Shown here in pieces: positions 51,631-60,680 of a DNA stretch of 64,000 nt. Below the pieces are notes generated by a model. The model had not been told where the DNA came from and did not search any database. It saw only the letters and a list, made by a program, of their open reading frames with translations. Source of the DNA: Massilia sp. ST3 (lineage in GTDB: Bacteria; Pseudomonadota; Gammaproteobacteria; Burkholderiales; Burkholderiaceae_D); NCBI RefSeq assembly GCF_018119405.1, contig NZ_JAGPWC010000008.1:34891-98890 (forward strand), read 5' to 3'. Position 1 is the stretch's first letter; every line of letters starts with the position of its first letter. Both the position numbers and the translations under genes were made by a program.

Positions 51631-53340
51631 TCAGCGCCGTGCGGCAGGCTCCGGCACGAGGACGTCCGGCGAGGCGAGATGGTAGCGGTTCCGGCCCGCC
51701 CGCTTGGCCGCGTACAAGGCTTCGTCGGCGGCGAGCATGATCCGCTTGGGATCGGCTTCGCTCCAATGGGCAGCCGCCACCCCCATCGAGGTGGTCGCGG
51801 ACAGCGACCGCCCGCCGATCTCGAACGGCGCCTGCATCGCCTGCACCACCTTGGCGGCCGCAACGTCCAGGCCATGGGCCGGGTCCGCGAACTCGAAGAT
51901 GATCACGAATTCGTCGCCCGCCAGCCGGAACACGGCGTCGGTGGCGCGCACCGACTTCAGCAGCCTGCGCGCGAACTCCTGCAGCACCATATCGCCCGCC
52001 TCGTGGCCCCAGGTGTCGTTGATGCGCTTGAAATGGTCGATGTCGAGGAAGGCCACCGACAGGGTGCCGCGGGTGCGCTTGACCCGCTCGTAGGCCGCGC
52101 GCAGCGCCTCGTCCAGGCTGCGCCGGTTGCGCAAGCCCGTCAGGGCGTCGGTCAGCGCCATGCGGGCCAGCTGGGCCTCGGCGGCGCGGCGCTTGAGCGA
52201 GAGCGAATGGAAGGCGCGCGACAGCGCGCCGATTTCGTCGCTGCGCTTGAGATCGAAGGCGTCGATGTCGCGCTGGCCCAGCTCCACCTCTTCTACCGCC
52301 TGGCGCAGGAGGTGCAGCGGATTGAGGACCAGGCGCAGCAGGTACCAGCCGGCCAGTCCGACGAGCAGCGCCACCACGGCGGCGTCGACCCAGGCGGTCT
52401 CGCGCGCGATGTGGATGCCGCGGAAAGCCTCCGCGGACGGATAGACCGAACCCAGGATCCAGCCGGTGCCGCGCATGCGCTTGTAGGTCAGGACGGCGCG
52501 GGTGCCGTTCTTGGAGCTGCCCAGGGTCCAGCCTTCCCAGCCGCCCAGGGCCTTGAGCGTCGACGGCACCGGGGCGCCGGCCTCGCTGCGGACATTGCGC
52601 AGGAGGCGCGTGGTATTCGGATGGTGCAGGATCATGCCGTCCGCGGTCAGCGCGAACAGGTAGCCGCTGTCGCCCGGATTCAGGTTGCGGATCTTGGCGA
52701 AGAAGCTGGAGTGGTCGAGACGGATGCTGCCGCCCAGGACGTACAGGACCTCGCCGCCGGCGCCGAGCACCGGCGCGGTGATCAGGATCAGCGGCTTGCC
52801 CGACACCTTGCTGATCACGGGCTCCGAGACGATGCTCTTGCGCTGCGCGAGCGTGGCCTTGAAGTAGTGCCGGTCGTCGAAGCGCTGGTCGCCGAAGACC
52901 GGCCTGCCCTCTCTCAGTACACCGGCAGCCAGCCTGCCTGCGCGGTCGAGCACGATGATGCTGTCGAATTCCGTGCGCAGGGCGCCGTGCCTTTCCAGCA
53001 TGCCTTGCATGCGGGCCCCGTCCGGCTTGTCGGCGCCGGCCATGCTCTCGGCCAGCATGCCCAGCAGGATCTGCTTGTTGTCGATGTCGGCCGCAAGGTG
53101 CTCGGCGGCCGCGGACAGCAGCGAGAACTGCTGGGCGCCGATGCTGGCGCGGCCCTCCTGCTCCACCACCGACAAGGCGATGCCGGCCACCAGCGCACAT
53201 GCCGACAGCACCAGCATGATGAGGATGAAGGTGAGACGGCCACGCAGGGAGGCGAGTGTGGAAAGGATCTTCAATCTGGTTCGGGTAAGACTATCCGGCG
53301 AGGAATCGAGGCCCTGTAGTATGCCGGACAGGGAAAGCAT
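51631..53340 (-). CDS. Membrane Cache-HAMP-GGDEF diguanylate cyclase
   Basis: A 569-residue signalling protein. A transmembrane helix near residue 35-60 is followed by a periplasmic dCache-like sensor (about 60-320) with the typical FDDRHYFKATLAQ and PGDSGYLFALTADGMILHHPN segments. A second helix is at about 320-345 and a HAMP-like linker at 345-400. The GGDEF domain has the motif AGDEF in RLAGDEFVIIF; this variant is compatible with activity in known enzymes. An RxxD inhibitory site (RATD) stands five residues before it, and the usual FLDIDHFKRINDTWGH motif is intact. It would make c-di-GMP in response to an external ligand. No good ribosome-binding site precedes the ATG at 53340. Confidence 0.88.
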   Translation of the reverse strand: MLSLSGILQGLDSSPDSLTRTRLKILSTLASLRGRLTFILIMLVLSACALVAGIALSVVEQEGRASIGAQQFSLLSAAAEHLAADIDNKQILLGMLAESMAGADKPDGARMQGMLERHGALRTEFDSIIVLDRAGRLAAGVLREGRPVFGDQRFDDRHYFKATLAQRKSIVSEPVISKVSGKPLILITAPVLGAGGEVLYVLGGSIRLDHSSFFAKIRNLNPGDSGYLFALTADGMILHHPNTTRLLRNVRSEAGAPVPSTLKALGGWEGWTLGSSKNGTRAVLTYKRMRGTGWILGSVYPSAEAFRGIHIARETAWVDAAVVALLVGLAGWYLLRLVLNPLHLLRQAVEEVELGQRDIDAFDLKRSDEIGALSRAFHSLSLKRRAAEAQLARMALTDALTGLRNRRSLDEALRAAYERVKRTRGTLSVAFLDIDHFKRINDTWGHEAGDMVLQEFARRLLKSVRATDAVFRLAGDEFVIIFEFADPAHGLDVAAAKVVQAMQAPFEIGGRSLSATTSMGVAAAHWSEADPKRIMLAADEALYAAKRAGRNRYHLASPDVLVPEPAARR

Positions 53341-53442
53341 GCGGCTTTATTTTATTGCACGAAATATATTTTACCGTAATGCAATGATGCATGTTGAATA
53401 CCGTGGCCCGCCGCAGTCTGGGCGGGCCGGCTATGCGGCGCC

Positions 53443-53868
53443 TCAATTGAAGCGTCCGCGCGCCCCGCCCACGCTGTAGCGCCCCGCGCCGAGCAGGGCC
53501 AAGGCCACGCTGGCCGCCAGGAACATCCCCTGGAGTTCCAGTTCCCAGCCGCCGGTCTTGGATAGCGACCACAGCTCGCCCATGTGGACCAGGGCCACCG
53601 CCACCACCATGTTGACCGCAACGACGGCCGCTGCCAGCCGCGTCCACACGCCCGCCAGGATCAGCAGCGGCGCCAGCACCTCTCCCACGTAGACGCCATA
53701 GGCCAGCGCGCCCGGCAATCCCTGCTGGGCCAGCATTCCGGAAATGAATCCGACACCGCCGCGCAGCTTGGCAATCCCGTGCAGCAGGATCAGCAGTCCC
53801 AGCGCCACCCGCAGCACCAGCTTGCCCGCATCCTCGCGTGCGTTACCCTTCCCCTTCGCTTCCGCCAT
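53443..53868 (-). CDS. DoxX family membrane protein
   Basis: A 141-residue membrane protein with four helices and the DoxX pattern: LVLRVALGLLILLHGIAKLRGG (the helix-1 motif), GVYVGEVLAPLLILAGVWTRLAA, AVNMVVAVALVHMGELW and a final hydrophobic helix. The Gly/Leu-rich helices and the internal EVLAP motif fit the family. Some members work in thiosulfate or redox chemistry, but the role here is open. The ribosome-binding site is GGGAG. It lies on the same strand as the diguanylate cyclase, 102 bp upstream of it. Confidence 0.85.
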   Translation of the reverse strand: MAEAKGKGNAREDAGKLVLRVALGLLILLHGIAKLRGGVGFISGMLAQQGLPGALAYGVYVGEVLAPLLILAGVWTRLAAAVVAVNMVVAVALVHMGELWSLSKTGGWELELQGMFLAASVALALLGAGRYSVGGARGRFN

Positions 53869-54015
53869 ACCGTTCTCCCTGCGCGAGCATGTGATTCACT
53901 GTTCAGTATCTTACAGGCATTCGCTGCTCCGGCTACGCCGCCTGGCGAACGGAACGTGCCGGCCGGCCGTGCTACAAACGAGGTCCATGCATGCAGCGTC
54001 GCGCCAGGAGGAAAA

Positions 54016-54276
54016 ATGTTGAAACTAGGAATTACGACCGATCCCCGCATCGACAAGCTTGGCGCCCTTGCCGCCCACGTCGTCGAACACGCGCTAGCGT
54101 CCGGCCTGAGCTGGGACGAGGCGATCACGGCCTTCGGGGTCGCGGCCAAGGCCTTGGCCGCCAAGGCCGCGGAGCAAGGCAACGGCAGCCTGGAGCAGTG
54201 CTCGGCGCATGCCGAGCGGCGCCTCAAGACCGGCATGGACAGGAGCGCCGAGGTGCTGCGGACCTGGCTGCGCTGA
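54016..54276 (+). CDS. Small soluble protein of unknown function (86 aa)
   Basis: An 86-residue, probably helical protein: MLKLGITTDPRIDKLGALA, then an Ala-rich helix with ITAFGVAAKALAAKAAEQG, and a C-terminal RRLKTGMDRSAEVLRTWLR. It has no signal peptide, membrane helix or recognised motif. I count it as real because of a strong AGGAGGAAAA ribosome-binding site at the correct distance from the ATG and because it lies between convergent genes, with no overlapping alternative. Function unknown. Confidence 0.6.
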   Translation: MLKLGITTDPRIDKLGALAAHVVEHALASGLSWDEAITAFGVAAKALAAKAAEQGNGSLEQCSAHAERRLKTGMDRSAEVLRTWLR

Positions 54277-54295
54277 CCGGCCGTAGGCCGCGCGC

Positions 54296-55612
54296 TTACT
54301 CCAGGGCGCGATTGCGCGACTCCACGCCGACGCCGGCGATCGCCGCGGCGCCGGCCAGCAGGAAAGCCGCCAGCATCGCCAGCGCCAGCGTGAAATGCGT
54401 GGCCATCACCGGCGCCACGATGGCCGGCGCGAACAGGCCGCCGAAGCGCGCCACGGCCCCGGCCACGCCCATGCCGCTGGCGCGCAGCGCGGTCGGATAC
54501 ACCTCGGGCGTGAAGGCGTACAGGGCGCCCCAGGTGCCCAGCAGTGCAAAGCTCATCAGGAGCGTCGACCCCACCACCAGCGGCGCCGTGCTGCCGCCGC
54601 TGTACAGCATGCAGCCCGCCGCGCTCAGCAGCAGGAAGCCGACCAGGGTCGGCTTGCGTCCCCAGCGCTCCACCCCGTAGGCCGACAGCGCAAAGCCCGG
54701 CAGCTGGACCAGCGCCAGCAGGATCAGGAATTCCTGCCCGCGCATGAAGCCGAAACCTTCGGCGCCGAACTTCACCGGCAGGTAGACGAACACGCCATAG
54801 TAGGAAATCGAGATCAATCCCCAGGCCAGGAACAGCGACAGGCTGCGGCGCCGCAGCGCGGGCGAGAACAGCGCCGCCAGGCCCTGCCGCACCGGCACCT
54901 CGGGCCGCAGCGGCGGGATCGTTACCTGGCTTCCATTGACCGCGGCGACGCGCTGCAGCACGGCGCGCGCCGCTTCCGACTTGCCGCGCCGGTGCAGGTA
55001 GAGCGGCGACTCCGGCACGTAGAAGCGCAGCACCACGCCAATCAGGGCCGGCAAGCCGGTGACGAACAGGATTACACGCCAGGCGCCGTCGCCCCATTCC
55101 ACGGCGGCCAGGGCCAGCACCGCCAGCAGGATGGTGCCGACCGCCCAGAAGGATTCGAGCAGCACCAGCCAGCGCCCGCGCCGGTCGCTGGGCAGGAACT
55201 CGGCCATCATGGTGTAATCGACCGGCAAGGTGCCGCCGACGCCGACGCCGGTCAGGAAGCGCAGCGCCAGCAGCCAGCCGAAATCCTGTGCGAAGGCCGA
55301 GGCGACGCCGAAGCAGGCGTCGACCACCACGGCCGCCATCAGCACCGGCCGGCGCCCGATCCGGTCCGCCAGGCGCCCGAAGCCGAAGGCGCCAAGCAGC
55401 ATGCCGATAAAGAAGGCGGTGCCCGTCTGCAGCGCCTGGGGCAGCGCCAGATCGAACGTCCTGGCGATCGAGGGCGCGCTGAAGCCGATCGACAGCACCT
55501 GCATGGCGTCCGCCATCCAGACCAGCCCGAAAATCACGAACAGGCGGTACTGGAATTTGCCCACACCGGCCAGCCGGATGGCTTCTTCCACTGTCGTGGC
55601 TGCGCTCGACAT
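54296..55612 (-). CDS. MFS transporter (SV2/aromatic-acid:H+ symporter-like)
   Basis: A 438-residue transporter with twelve predicted helices. The loop 2-3 motif is GRLADRIGRRPVLM, and the repeat in the second half is YGVERWGRKPTLVG. Loop motifs RFLTGVGVGGTLPVDYTMMAEFLP and VYPTALRASGMGVAGAVARFGG are typical of the SV2/AAHS branch, members of which import aromatic acids or nicotinate-like acids or export drugs. The substrate is unknown. The start follows GGGGAAAA. It is the nearest complete gene to the SDR pseudogene, but no metabolic link can be claimed. Confidence 0.88.
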   Translation of the reverse strand: MSSAATTVEEAIRLAGVGKFQYRLFVIFGLVWMADAMQVLSIGFSAPSIARTFDLALPQALQTGTAFFIGMLLGAFGFGRLADRIGRRPVLMAAVVVDACFGVASAFAQDFGWLLALRFLTGVGVGGTLPVDYTMMAEFLPSDRRGRWLVLLESFWAVGTILLAVLALAAVEWGDGAWRVILFVTGLPALIGVVLRFYVPESPLYLHRRGKSEAARAVLQRVAAVNGSQVTIPPLRPEVPVRQGLAALFSPALRRRSLSLFLAWGLISISYYGVFVYLPVKFGAEGFGFMRGQEFLILLALVQLPGFALSAYGVERWGRKPTLVGFLLLSAAGCMLYSGGSTAPLVVGSTLLMSFALLGTWGALYAFTPEVYPTALRASGMGVAGAVARFGGLFAPAIVAPVMATHFTLALAMLAAFLLAGAAAIAGVGVESRNRALE

Positions 55613-55772
55613 CGTGTTTTCCCCAAAAATTCACTCTGATCCCAGTGTGCAGGGATTAGCTGGCGGGAACAGTGCAGTGGAAAACACAGCGGCACAAAAA
55701 CCGGTCCGCCGAGGTGCGCAGGCTCTTTGGCGCTCAACGTAGAATGGTCTTCCCTGGCCAGAGGAGAAGCCC

Positions 55773-56248
55773 ATGAAGCGGACAGCATTGATCGCCGGCA
55801 TTACCGGCATCGGCGGCAACCATGTGGCGCGCGAGCTGCTCGCCAATGGCTGGGAGGTCGTCGGCCTGTCGCGCCGCCCGCCCAGCGACCTGCCCGCGGT
55901 GCGGCACGTGGCGGCCGACCTGCTCGACCCGGCCGGCCTTGGCCGAAGCTGGCGGAATGGTTCGGCGTGCAGGCCGCCGGTTTCAACGGGCAGATCCAGC
56001 CCCTCGAGCAGGCGATGGCGCACGACCACGCGCTCTGGCGCGCGATCGCCGAGCGCCATGGCCTGGCGGAACCCGACCTCGACCGCCTGGCTTCGGCCTG
56101 GCACACCGACTTCGACCTCGGGCGGCCGCTGGAGGTGATGACGGACATGGCGAACAGCCGTCGCCTGGGCTTCTCCGCCTACCAGGCCACCGACGCGTCC
56201 TTCTTCGACCTGTTCGCCCGGCTGCGCGCCGAGCGCCTGCTTCCCTGA
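55773..56248 (+). pseudogene. Remnant of an SDR/PRISE-type NAD-dependent reductase (internal deletion and frameshift)
   Basis: The first about 55 codons give a normal SDR start, with the nucleotide-binding motif ALIAGITGIGGNHVARELL, followed by VVGLSRRP. Near 55940 the frame loses all sense. In another frame the sequence resumes with PKLAEWFGVQAAGFNG, then FDLGRPLEVMTDMANSR and LGFSAYQATDASFFDLF, which is the C-terminal third of the same family. The middle, about 190 codons including the catalytic Tyr/Lys region, is missing. A strong GAGGAG site still precedes the ATG. So this is a recent internal deletion with a frameshift. The whole family is about 350 residues. Confidence 0.8.
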
Positions 56249-56270
56249 TTGGAGGGCCGGCTGGCCGCCC

Positions 56271-57641
56271 TCAGCCGCCGATGTTCCGGAACGGGTCCAG
56301 CGCCAGGTCGATCAGGCGCCGCTCGCGCACCACGATCTCGGCCACTGCCGTCATCCCGTAGCGCAGCGGATAGCGGGTCTCGCCGACCTTGTAATGATCC
56401 TGCTCGAGGGTCACGCGCCCTTCATAGACCGGCTGCTTGGTCTGCGCCGAGGGCCGGGTCGCCGGCGAGATGAACTGCAGGGTGCCGCGCGTCACGCCGT
56501 AGCGCTGGTAGGGGAAGGCGTTGAACTTGAGCTGGACCGCCTGGCCTTCGCGCACGAAGGCGCGGTCGTGCTCGGCGATCTCGATCTTGAGGACGGGCTT
56601 GGCGTTCTTGGGGGCGATGCCGCCCAGGGGCGCGTTGGCCTGGATCTTGTCGCCGGGCTGGGTCGAGGTCACCTCCGTAATCACGCCGTCCACCGGGGCG
56701 ACGATGCGCAGGAAGTTCTCCTTGTCGATGTTCTCGAACTGGATGCGCGCCGCGGCGTCGGCCACCAGGCGCGCCGTCTGCACCTGCAGCCGCATCTTGT
56801 CCTCGGCATTGGCCACCTCGCGGTCGGCCGCCTCGGACTGCAGGCGCAGCTTGGTCACTTCCTGGCCGCTGGTCTCGAGCTCGGTCCTGGCCTGGCTCGA
56901 TTCCAGGCTCTGGCGCGCGCGCAGCTCGCTGATGCGCGACTGCGCCACCCGCACGGCGTTTTCCGCGGCCTGCAGCGCGTTCTTCTTGCTCTCGACCTGC
57001 AACTGCGACACCCCGCCGCCGCCCGGCAAGGCGAACAGGCGGGCATACTTGTCGGCTTCGTCCTTGGCGGCGTCGCGCGCGCGTTGCGCATCCTCGAAGT
57101 TGGTGCGCGCTTCCTGCAACTGCGCCTGCTGTCCCAGCGACAGGCTGCTGCTGCCCTCGCCGATGCGACGCTGGTGCTGGCGTTCCTCGAGCGCCACCGC
57201 TTCCTTCAGCGCGGCGGCGCGTCTTTCCATGAGGGCTTTCTTCTCGGGGAACTCCTGCCATTCGCGCTCGGCGTCCTCCAGCTTCAGGCGCGCCTCGAGG
57301 GCATTGCGCGCCGCCTCGATCGCGCCGCGCGCGTAGATCCGGGCCACGACGTCGCCCTTGTTCACCGGCTGCCCCTCGGCGATGTAGATATTGCTCAGTT
57401 CCCCATCGATGGGTGCGTACAGGCGCCGCACCTCGGAGGCCGGCGCCAGGGTGCCGTTCGCCGTCACCAACACGTCGGCGTGGCCGAAGAAGGACCACAG
57501 CAGTGCGGTCAGCACCAGGCCGAGCATGGAATACACCAGCGCCTGGGTGTAGCGCCACGGATCGGAAGTCAGGATACCGATGCCTTCGGCGCTATGGTCT
57601 TCCAGCGCTTCGGACAATGGCGTGAGGGTCTGGGGCTTCAT
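56271..57641 (-). CDS. HlyD-family membrane-fusion adaptor of a type I-like export system
   Basis: A 456-residue adaptor protein. After a soluble N-terminus there is one membrane helix (about 32-55), a lipoyl-like half-motif (APIDGELSNIYIAEGQPVNKGDVVARI), a very long helical hairpin (about 110-310) with Glu/Ala-rich coiled-coil sequence, the second lipoyl half (FLRIVAPVDGVITEVTSTQPG) and a beta-barrel near 370. The long hairpin fits type I secretion adaptors. No ABC or RND pump is encoded in the window. It is the last gene of the FHA/TolC cluster, and its ATG overlaps the stop of the FHA gene (ATGA). Confidence 0.88.
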   Translation of the reverse strand: MKPQTLTPLSEALEDHSAEGIGILTSDPWRYTQALVYSMLGLVLTALLWSFFGHADVLVTANGTLAPASEVRRLYAPIDGELSNIYIAEGQPVNKGDVVARIYARGAIEAARNALEARLKLEDAEREWQEFPEKKALMERRAAALKEAVALEERQHQRRIGEGSSSLSLGQQAQLQEARTNFEDAQRARDAAKDEADKYARLFALPGGGGVSQLQVESKKNALQAAENAVRVAQSRISELRARQSLESSQARTELETSGQEVTKLRLQSEAADREVANAEDKMRLQVQTARLVADAAARIQFENIDKENFLRIVAPVDGVITEVTSTQPGDKIQANAPLGGIAPKNAKPVLKIEIAEHDRAFVREGQAVQLKFNAFPYQRYGVTRGTLQFISPATRPSAQTKQPVYEGRVTLEQDHYKVGETRYPLRYGMTAVAEIVVRERRLIDLALDPFRNIGG

Positions 57642-59191
57642 GGCTGGCCCCGAACCAGGGAAAGCTTGCGCAGGTCGCTGAGCGCATCGGCGTAGGCGTC
57701 GCGGTAGGCCGGCACGTGGGCGGAGATCGTGGCGAAGGCGCGCTGGTGCGCCTCGTTCTGCTCTTCCCACTGCTTGAGCACCCTTTCAACCGTCGCGCCG
57801 TCGGCGGGGTCGCGCACGGCGGCCTGGGCCCCGCCCCTGGCGGCCACGAAGGCTTTGAGGCCGGCGATCCAGTCGAGCTCAGCCAGGAGAGGCGCCAGTT
57901 CGGGGTTGTTGCCGCCCTGGCGCCGCATGGCCTCGACCTTGGCCGACGCGTCCCGGTAGCGTCCCGCCTTCAACGCATTCATCCAGGCGGGCAGCCCGGC
58001 CTTGAGCTGGGCTTCCGCGCCAAGCGACGCCAGCCGCTCATTGCCCGGGTCGCGCGCCAGCGCGGCGCCCGCCACGGTCGCGGCCTGTGCGTAGGCGCCC
58101 TCGGCCAGCAGACCCTCGATCTCGCGTTCCGGCCCGCCCAGGCTGCGCAGGGCCCAGACCAGGACCACGAGCAGGCCGACGGCGGCAAGGCCCCAGGTGC
58201 GCAGCTGGCGCGCCTCGATCTGGCGCTTGCCGCCAAAGGCCTTGTACAGCCCGGCCGCCATCAGACCGAACTTGCCGCCGGCGCCGGCCGGCGCGGATTC
58301 CTGTGCGGCATCGGAGGCGGCGGCGGCCTCCGGCGTCTCGTCCTGGCCGGGGCCGGGGTCGATGCAAAAGATCTCGAGGAAAGAATCGGCGGCGCCCACG
58401 AAGGTGGTCCGGTCGGCATCCGCCAGCGGCGCCGCCGCCGTCACCACGCCGATGCGGGTCACGGTGGGGTCGACCTCCAGCGGCTCCCATTGCAGTGCAA
58501 CCCGGTAGACGAAATGGCGGCCGCCGAAGGCGAGCACATCGCCGTCCTGCAGGGCCCGCGCATGCTCGTCGAGCCTGGCGCCGTTGACAAAGGTGCCGTT
58601 GGTGCTGCCCAGGTCCTCGACATACAGCGCGCCGCCCTTGAGGAAGAGATGGGCGTGGCGCCGCGACAGGTAGTTCACCTGGGTCGCGCTGGCGTCGCGG
58701 TAGCGCGCGAAGGTCTCGTCGGCCTTGCTGACCAGGAAGGGAAACTGGCTCACGACGATGGGCTGCAAGCCCTCTCCCCCCTCGGGCTGGAGCGTCAGGC
58801 TGGCCAGGCGCGCGCGCGCAGGTTGCTGCGCCGCCCGTTCCAGCTCCACCCGGTAGCTGAGGCGCTTGCCGAAGCCGACCAGGTCGCCGCTGCGCAGGGC
58901 CATGATCGACTGCCGCACAGCGGCGCCGTTGACCGTGGTGCCGTTCTTGCTGCCCAGGTCGGCCAGGTAGACGGCGCCGTGCTCGCAGAAAATGCGGGCG
59001 TGGCGGCGCGACAGGTCCCCGGCAAGCTCGGCGGGATAGGTGTCGAAAGGCGCCTCGTTGCGGCCGATCGCGAACAGGGTGTCGTCGATCCGGATCGGGG
59101 CGAGCTCCGGATGCGAGACCGGCTCGAGCACGATCATCGACGCGGCGCCGGGTGCGCGGCGCATGGGCGCGGCCATCACCTCGGCAGCCAT
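57638..59191 (-). CDS. Double FHA-domain membrane protein with C-terminal TPR-like region
   Basis: A 517-residue protein. The first FHA domain (about 20-105) has LFAIGRNE, SRRHARIF and LGSKNGTTVNG; the second (about 140-230) has LSRRHAHLF and LGSTNGTFVNG. FHA domains bind phosphothreonine. An Ala/Pro linker then leads to a transmembrane helix (TWGLAAVGLLVVLVWAL, near residue 330) and an about 170-residue C-terminal region with TPR-like sequence (EGLLAEGAYAQAATVAGAALA). This topology puts FHA in the cytoplasm and the repeat region outside. I chose the ATG at 59191 because GGGGAGGG lies at the right distance; upstream in-frame GTG starts are less likely. Confidence 0.85.
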   Translation of the reverse strand: MAAEVMAAPMRRAPGAASMIVLEPVSHPELAPIRIDDTLFAIGRNEAPFDTYPAELAGDLSRRHARIFCEHGAVYLADLGSKNGTTVNGAAVRQSIMALRSGDLVGFGKRLSYRVELERAAQQPARARLASLTLQPEGGEGLQPIVVSQFPFLVSKADETFARYRDASATQVNYLSRRHAHLFLKGGALYVEDLGSTNGTFVNGARLDEHARALQDGDVLAFGGRHFVYRVALQWEPLEVDPTVTRIGVVTAAAPLADADRTTFVGAADSFLEIFCIDPGPGQDETPEAAAASDAAQESAPAGAGGKFGLMAAGLYKAFGGKRQIEARQLRTWGLAAVGLLVVLVWALRSLGGPEREIEGLLAEGAYAQAATVAGAALARDPGNERLASLGAEAQLKAGLPAWMNALKAGRYRDASAKVEAMRRQGGNNPELAPLLAELDWIAGLKAFVAARGGAQAAVRDPADGATVERVLKQWEEQNEAHQRAFATISAHVPAYRDAYADALSDLRKLSLVRGQP

Positions 59192-59242
59192 GGCGGCGCC
59201 CTCCCCGTCGCATTGCACGCGGCGCCTTGTCCGGCGTGGCGC

Positions 59243-60664
59243 TCATTCGCGCGCCGCATTGCGCACCTCCACCGCCGGCCAGCCGCCGCCCAGGGCCTTG
59301 TACAGGGTCACCGTATCGGACAGGATCTGCTGGTGGTTGGCCAGCAGCGCCAGCTGGGCCGCGAGCAGGCTGCGCTGGGCCTCGAACACCTCGAGCTGCG
59401 AGACCATGCCCTCCTTGAGCTGGGCCTCGACCTGGGTGGCGACCGTGCCCAGCTGCTCGGACTGCTGCTGCAGTTCGACACGCTGGCGGCGGTGGGCGTC
59501 GAGGTTGACCAGCGCGTTCTCGACCTCCTCGAAGGCGGCCATCACCACGCTGCGGTACTGCTGCTCGGCGACCTCGGTGCGCGCCTCGCTGGTTTTCAGG
59601 CGCGCCTTCACGCTCGGATCGAAGATCGGGAAATTGATGCTGGGGAGCAGGCCGAAGGTGAAGGACTTGAGCAGCGAGCCGAGCGCGAAACTCGAGGTGC
59701 CGCCGCGCCCCGTCAGGCTGATCGAGGGCAGCTGGGCCAGCTTGGCCTGGCCCACCAGGTCGTAGGCGACCAGCACCCGGTATTCGGCGGCCACGATGTC
59801 CGGGCGGCGCTTGAGGAGCTGGGACGGCAGGCCCTCGGGCACCGTCGGCAGCTGCACGCGCTGCTGGAGTGCGCCGGGCGGCACCTGCAGCTGGCCGGCC
59901 GGCGTGCCGAGCAGGGTCGCCAGCGCGTTCGCGGCCAGCGCCCTCAGGCGTTTGAGTTCGATCAAGTCCTTGCTCATGCGGTTGATCTCGGCGCGCTGCT
60001 GCATCACCCTGGTCTGCGGCACCAGGCCCTGCTGCATCATGGCCTCGTAGGTGGCGAGGATTTCCTTGTTTTTTTCCAGGGTGCGCTGCTGCTGGGCGCC
60101 CTGCTCGTCGAACTGCATGATCTGGAAATAGGTCGTCGACACCTCGGACACCAGGCTCAGGTAGCCCGCGCGCCAGTCGGCCTCGGTGGCCTTGAACTCG
60201 GCGGTCTGGGCTTCCACCCCTTTCGCCACCTTGCCCCAGACATCGATCTCCCAGTTCACCTGGGTGCCCAGGTTGAACTGCTTGCTGAATTTCTGGCCGG
60301 TGCTCTTCTCGAAACTGGCGCCGGCGCCGGCGTCCAGGGTCGGCAAGGCCCCGGCGCGCGCCTCGTCGATCTCGGCGCCGGCCACGCGAATGCGCGCGGC
60401 CAGGATCTTGAGGTCGAAGTTGGCGCCCAGGGCGCGCTCCACCAGCCCGTCGAGGTAGGGATCGCGGAACTGCTTCCACCAGTCCGGCGCGATCATTTCG
60501 CTGGGCGCCACCGGCAGTCCCGCCTGGCTCGACCACTCGGCCTTGACCGGGGTTTCCGGACGCTGGTAGGGCTTCATGCTGACATCGGGGCAGCCGGAAA
60601 GCAGCGCGAGCATGGCCCCCGCCAGCGCCCGGCGTCCGATCCTGGAATATGCTGCAGCGTTCAT
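59243..60664 (-). CDS. TolC/NodT-family outer-membrane efflux lipoprotein
   Basis: A 473-residue outer-membrane factor. The lipobox LLSGC and the following YQRP motif identify the NodT branch of TolC-like channels. Two repeats of the OEP domain are visible: WWKQFRDPYLDGLVERAL and LRIRVAGAEIDEARAGALPTL-like in the first, and RPDIVAAEYRVLVAYDLVGQAKLAQLPSISL-like in the second. It would form the outer-membrane exit for the adaptor encoded downstream. It is in the same operon, 51 bp before the FHA membrane protein, and it follows the HD-GYP gene by 16 bp. Confidence 0.9.
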   Translation of the reverse strand: MNAAAYSRIGRRALAGAMLALLSGCPDVSMKPYQRPETPVKAEWSSQAGLPVAPSEMIAPDWWKQFRDPYLDGLVERALGANFDLKILAARIRVAGAEIDEARAGALPTLDAGAGASFEKSTGQKFSKQFNLGTQVNWEIDVWGKVAKGVEAQTAEFKATEADWRAGYLSLVSEVSTTYFQIMQFDEQGAQQQRTLEKNKEILATYEAMMQQGLVPQTRVMQQRAEINRMSKDLIELKRLRALAANALATLLGTPAGQLQVPPGALQQRVQLPTVPEGLPSQLLKRRPDIVAAEYRVLVAYDLVGQAKLAQLPSISLTGRGGTSSFALGSLLKSFTFGLLPSINFPIFDPSVKARLKTSEARTEVAEQQYRSVVMAAFEEVENALVNLDAHRRQRVELQQQSEQLGTVATQVEAQLKEGMVSQLEVFEAQRSLLAAQLALLANHQQILSDTVTLYKALGGGWPAVEVRNAARE

Positions 60665-60680
60665 GTCGACCTCCGGCCCC

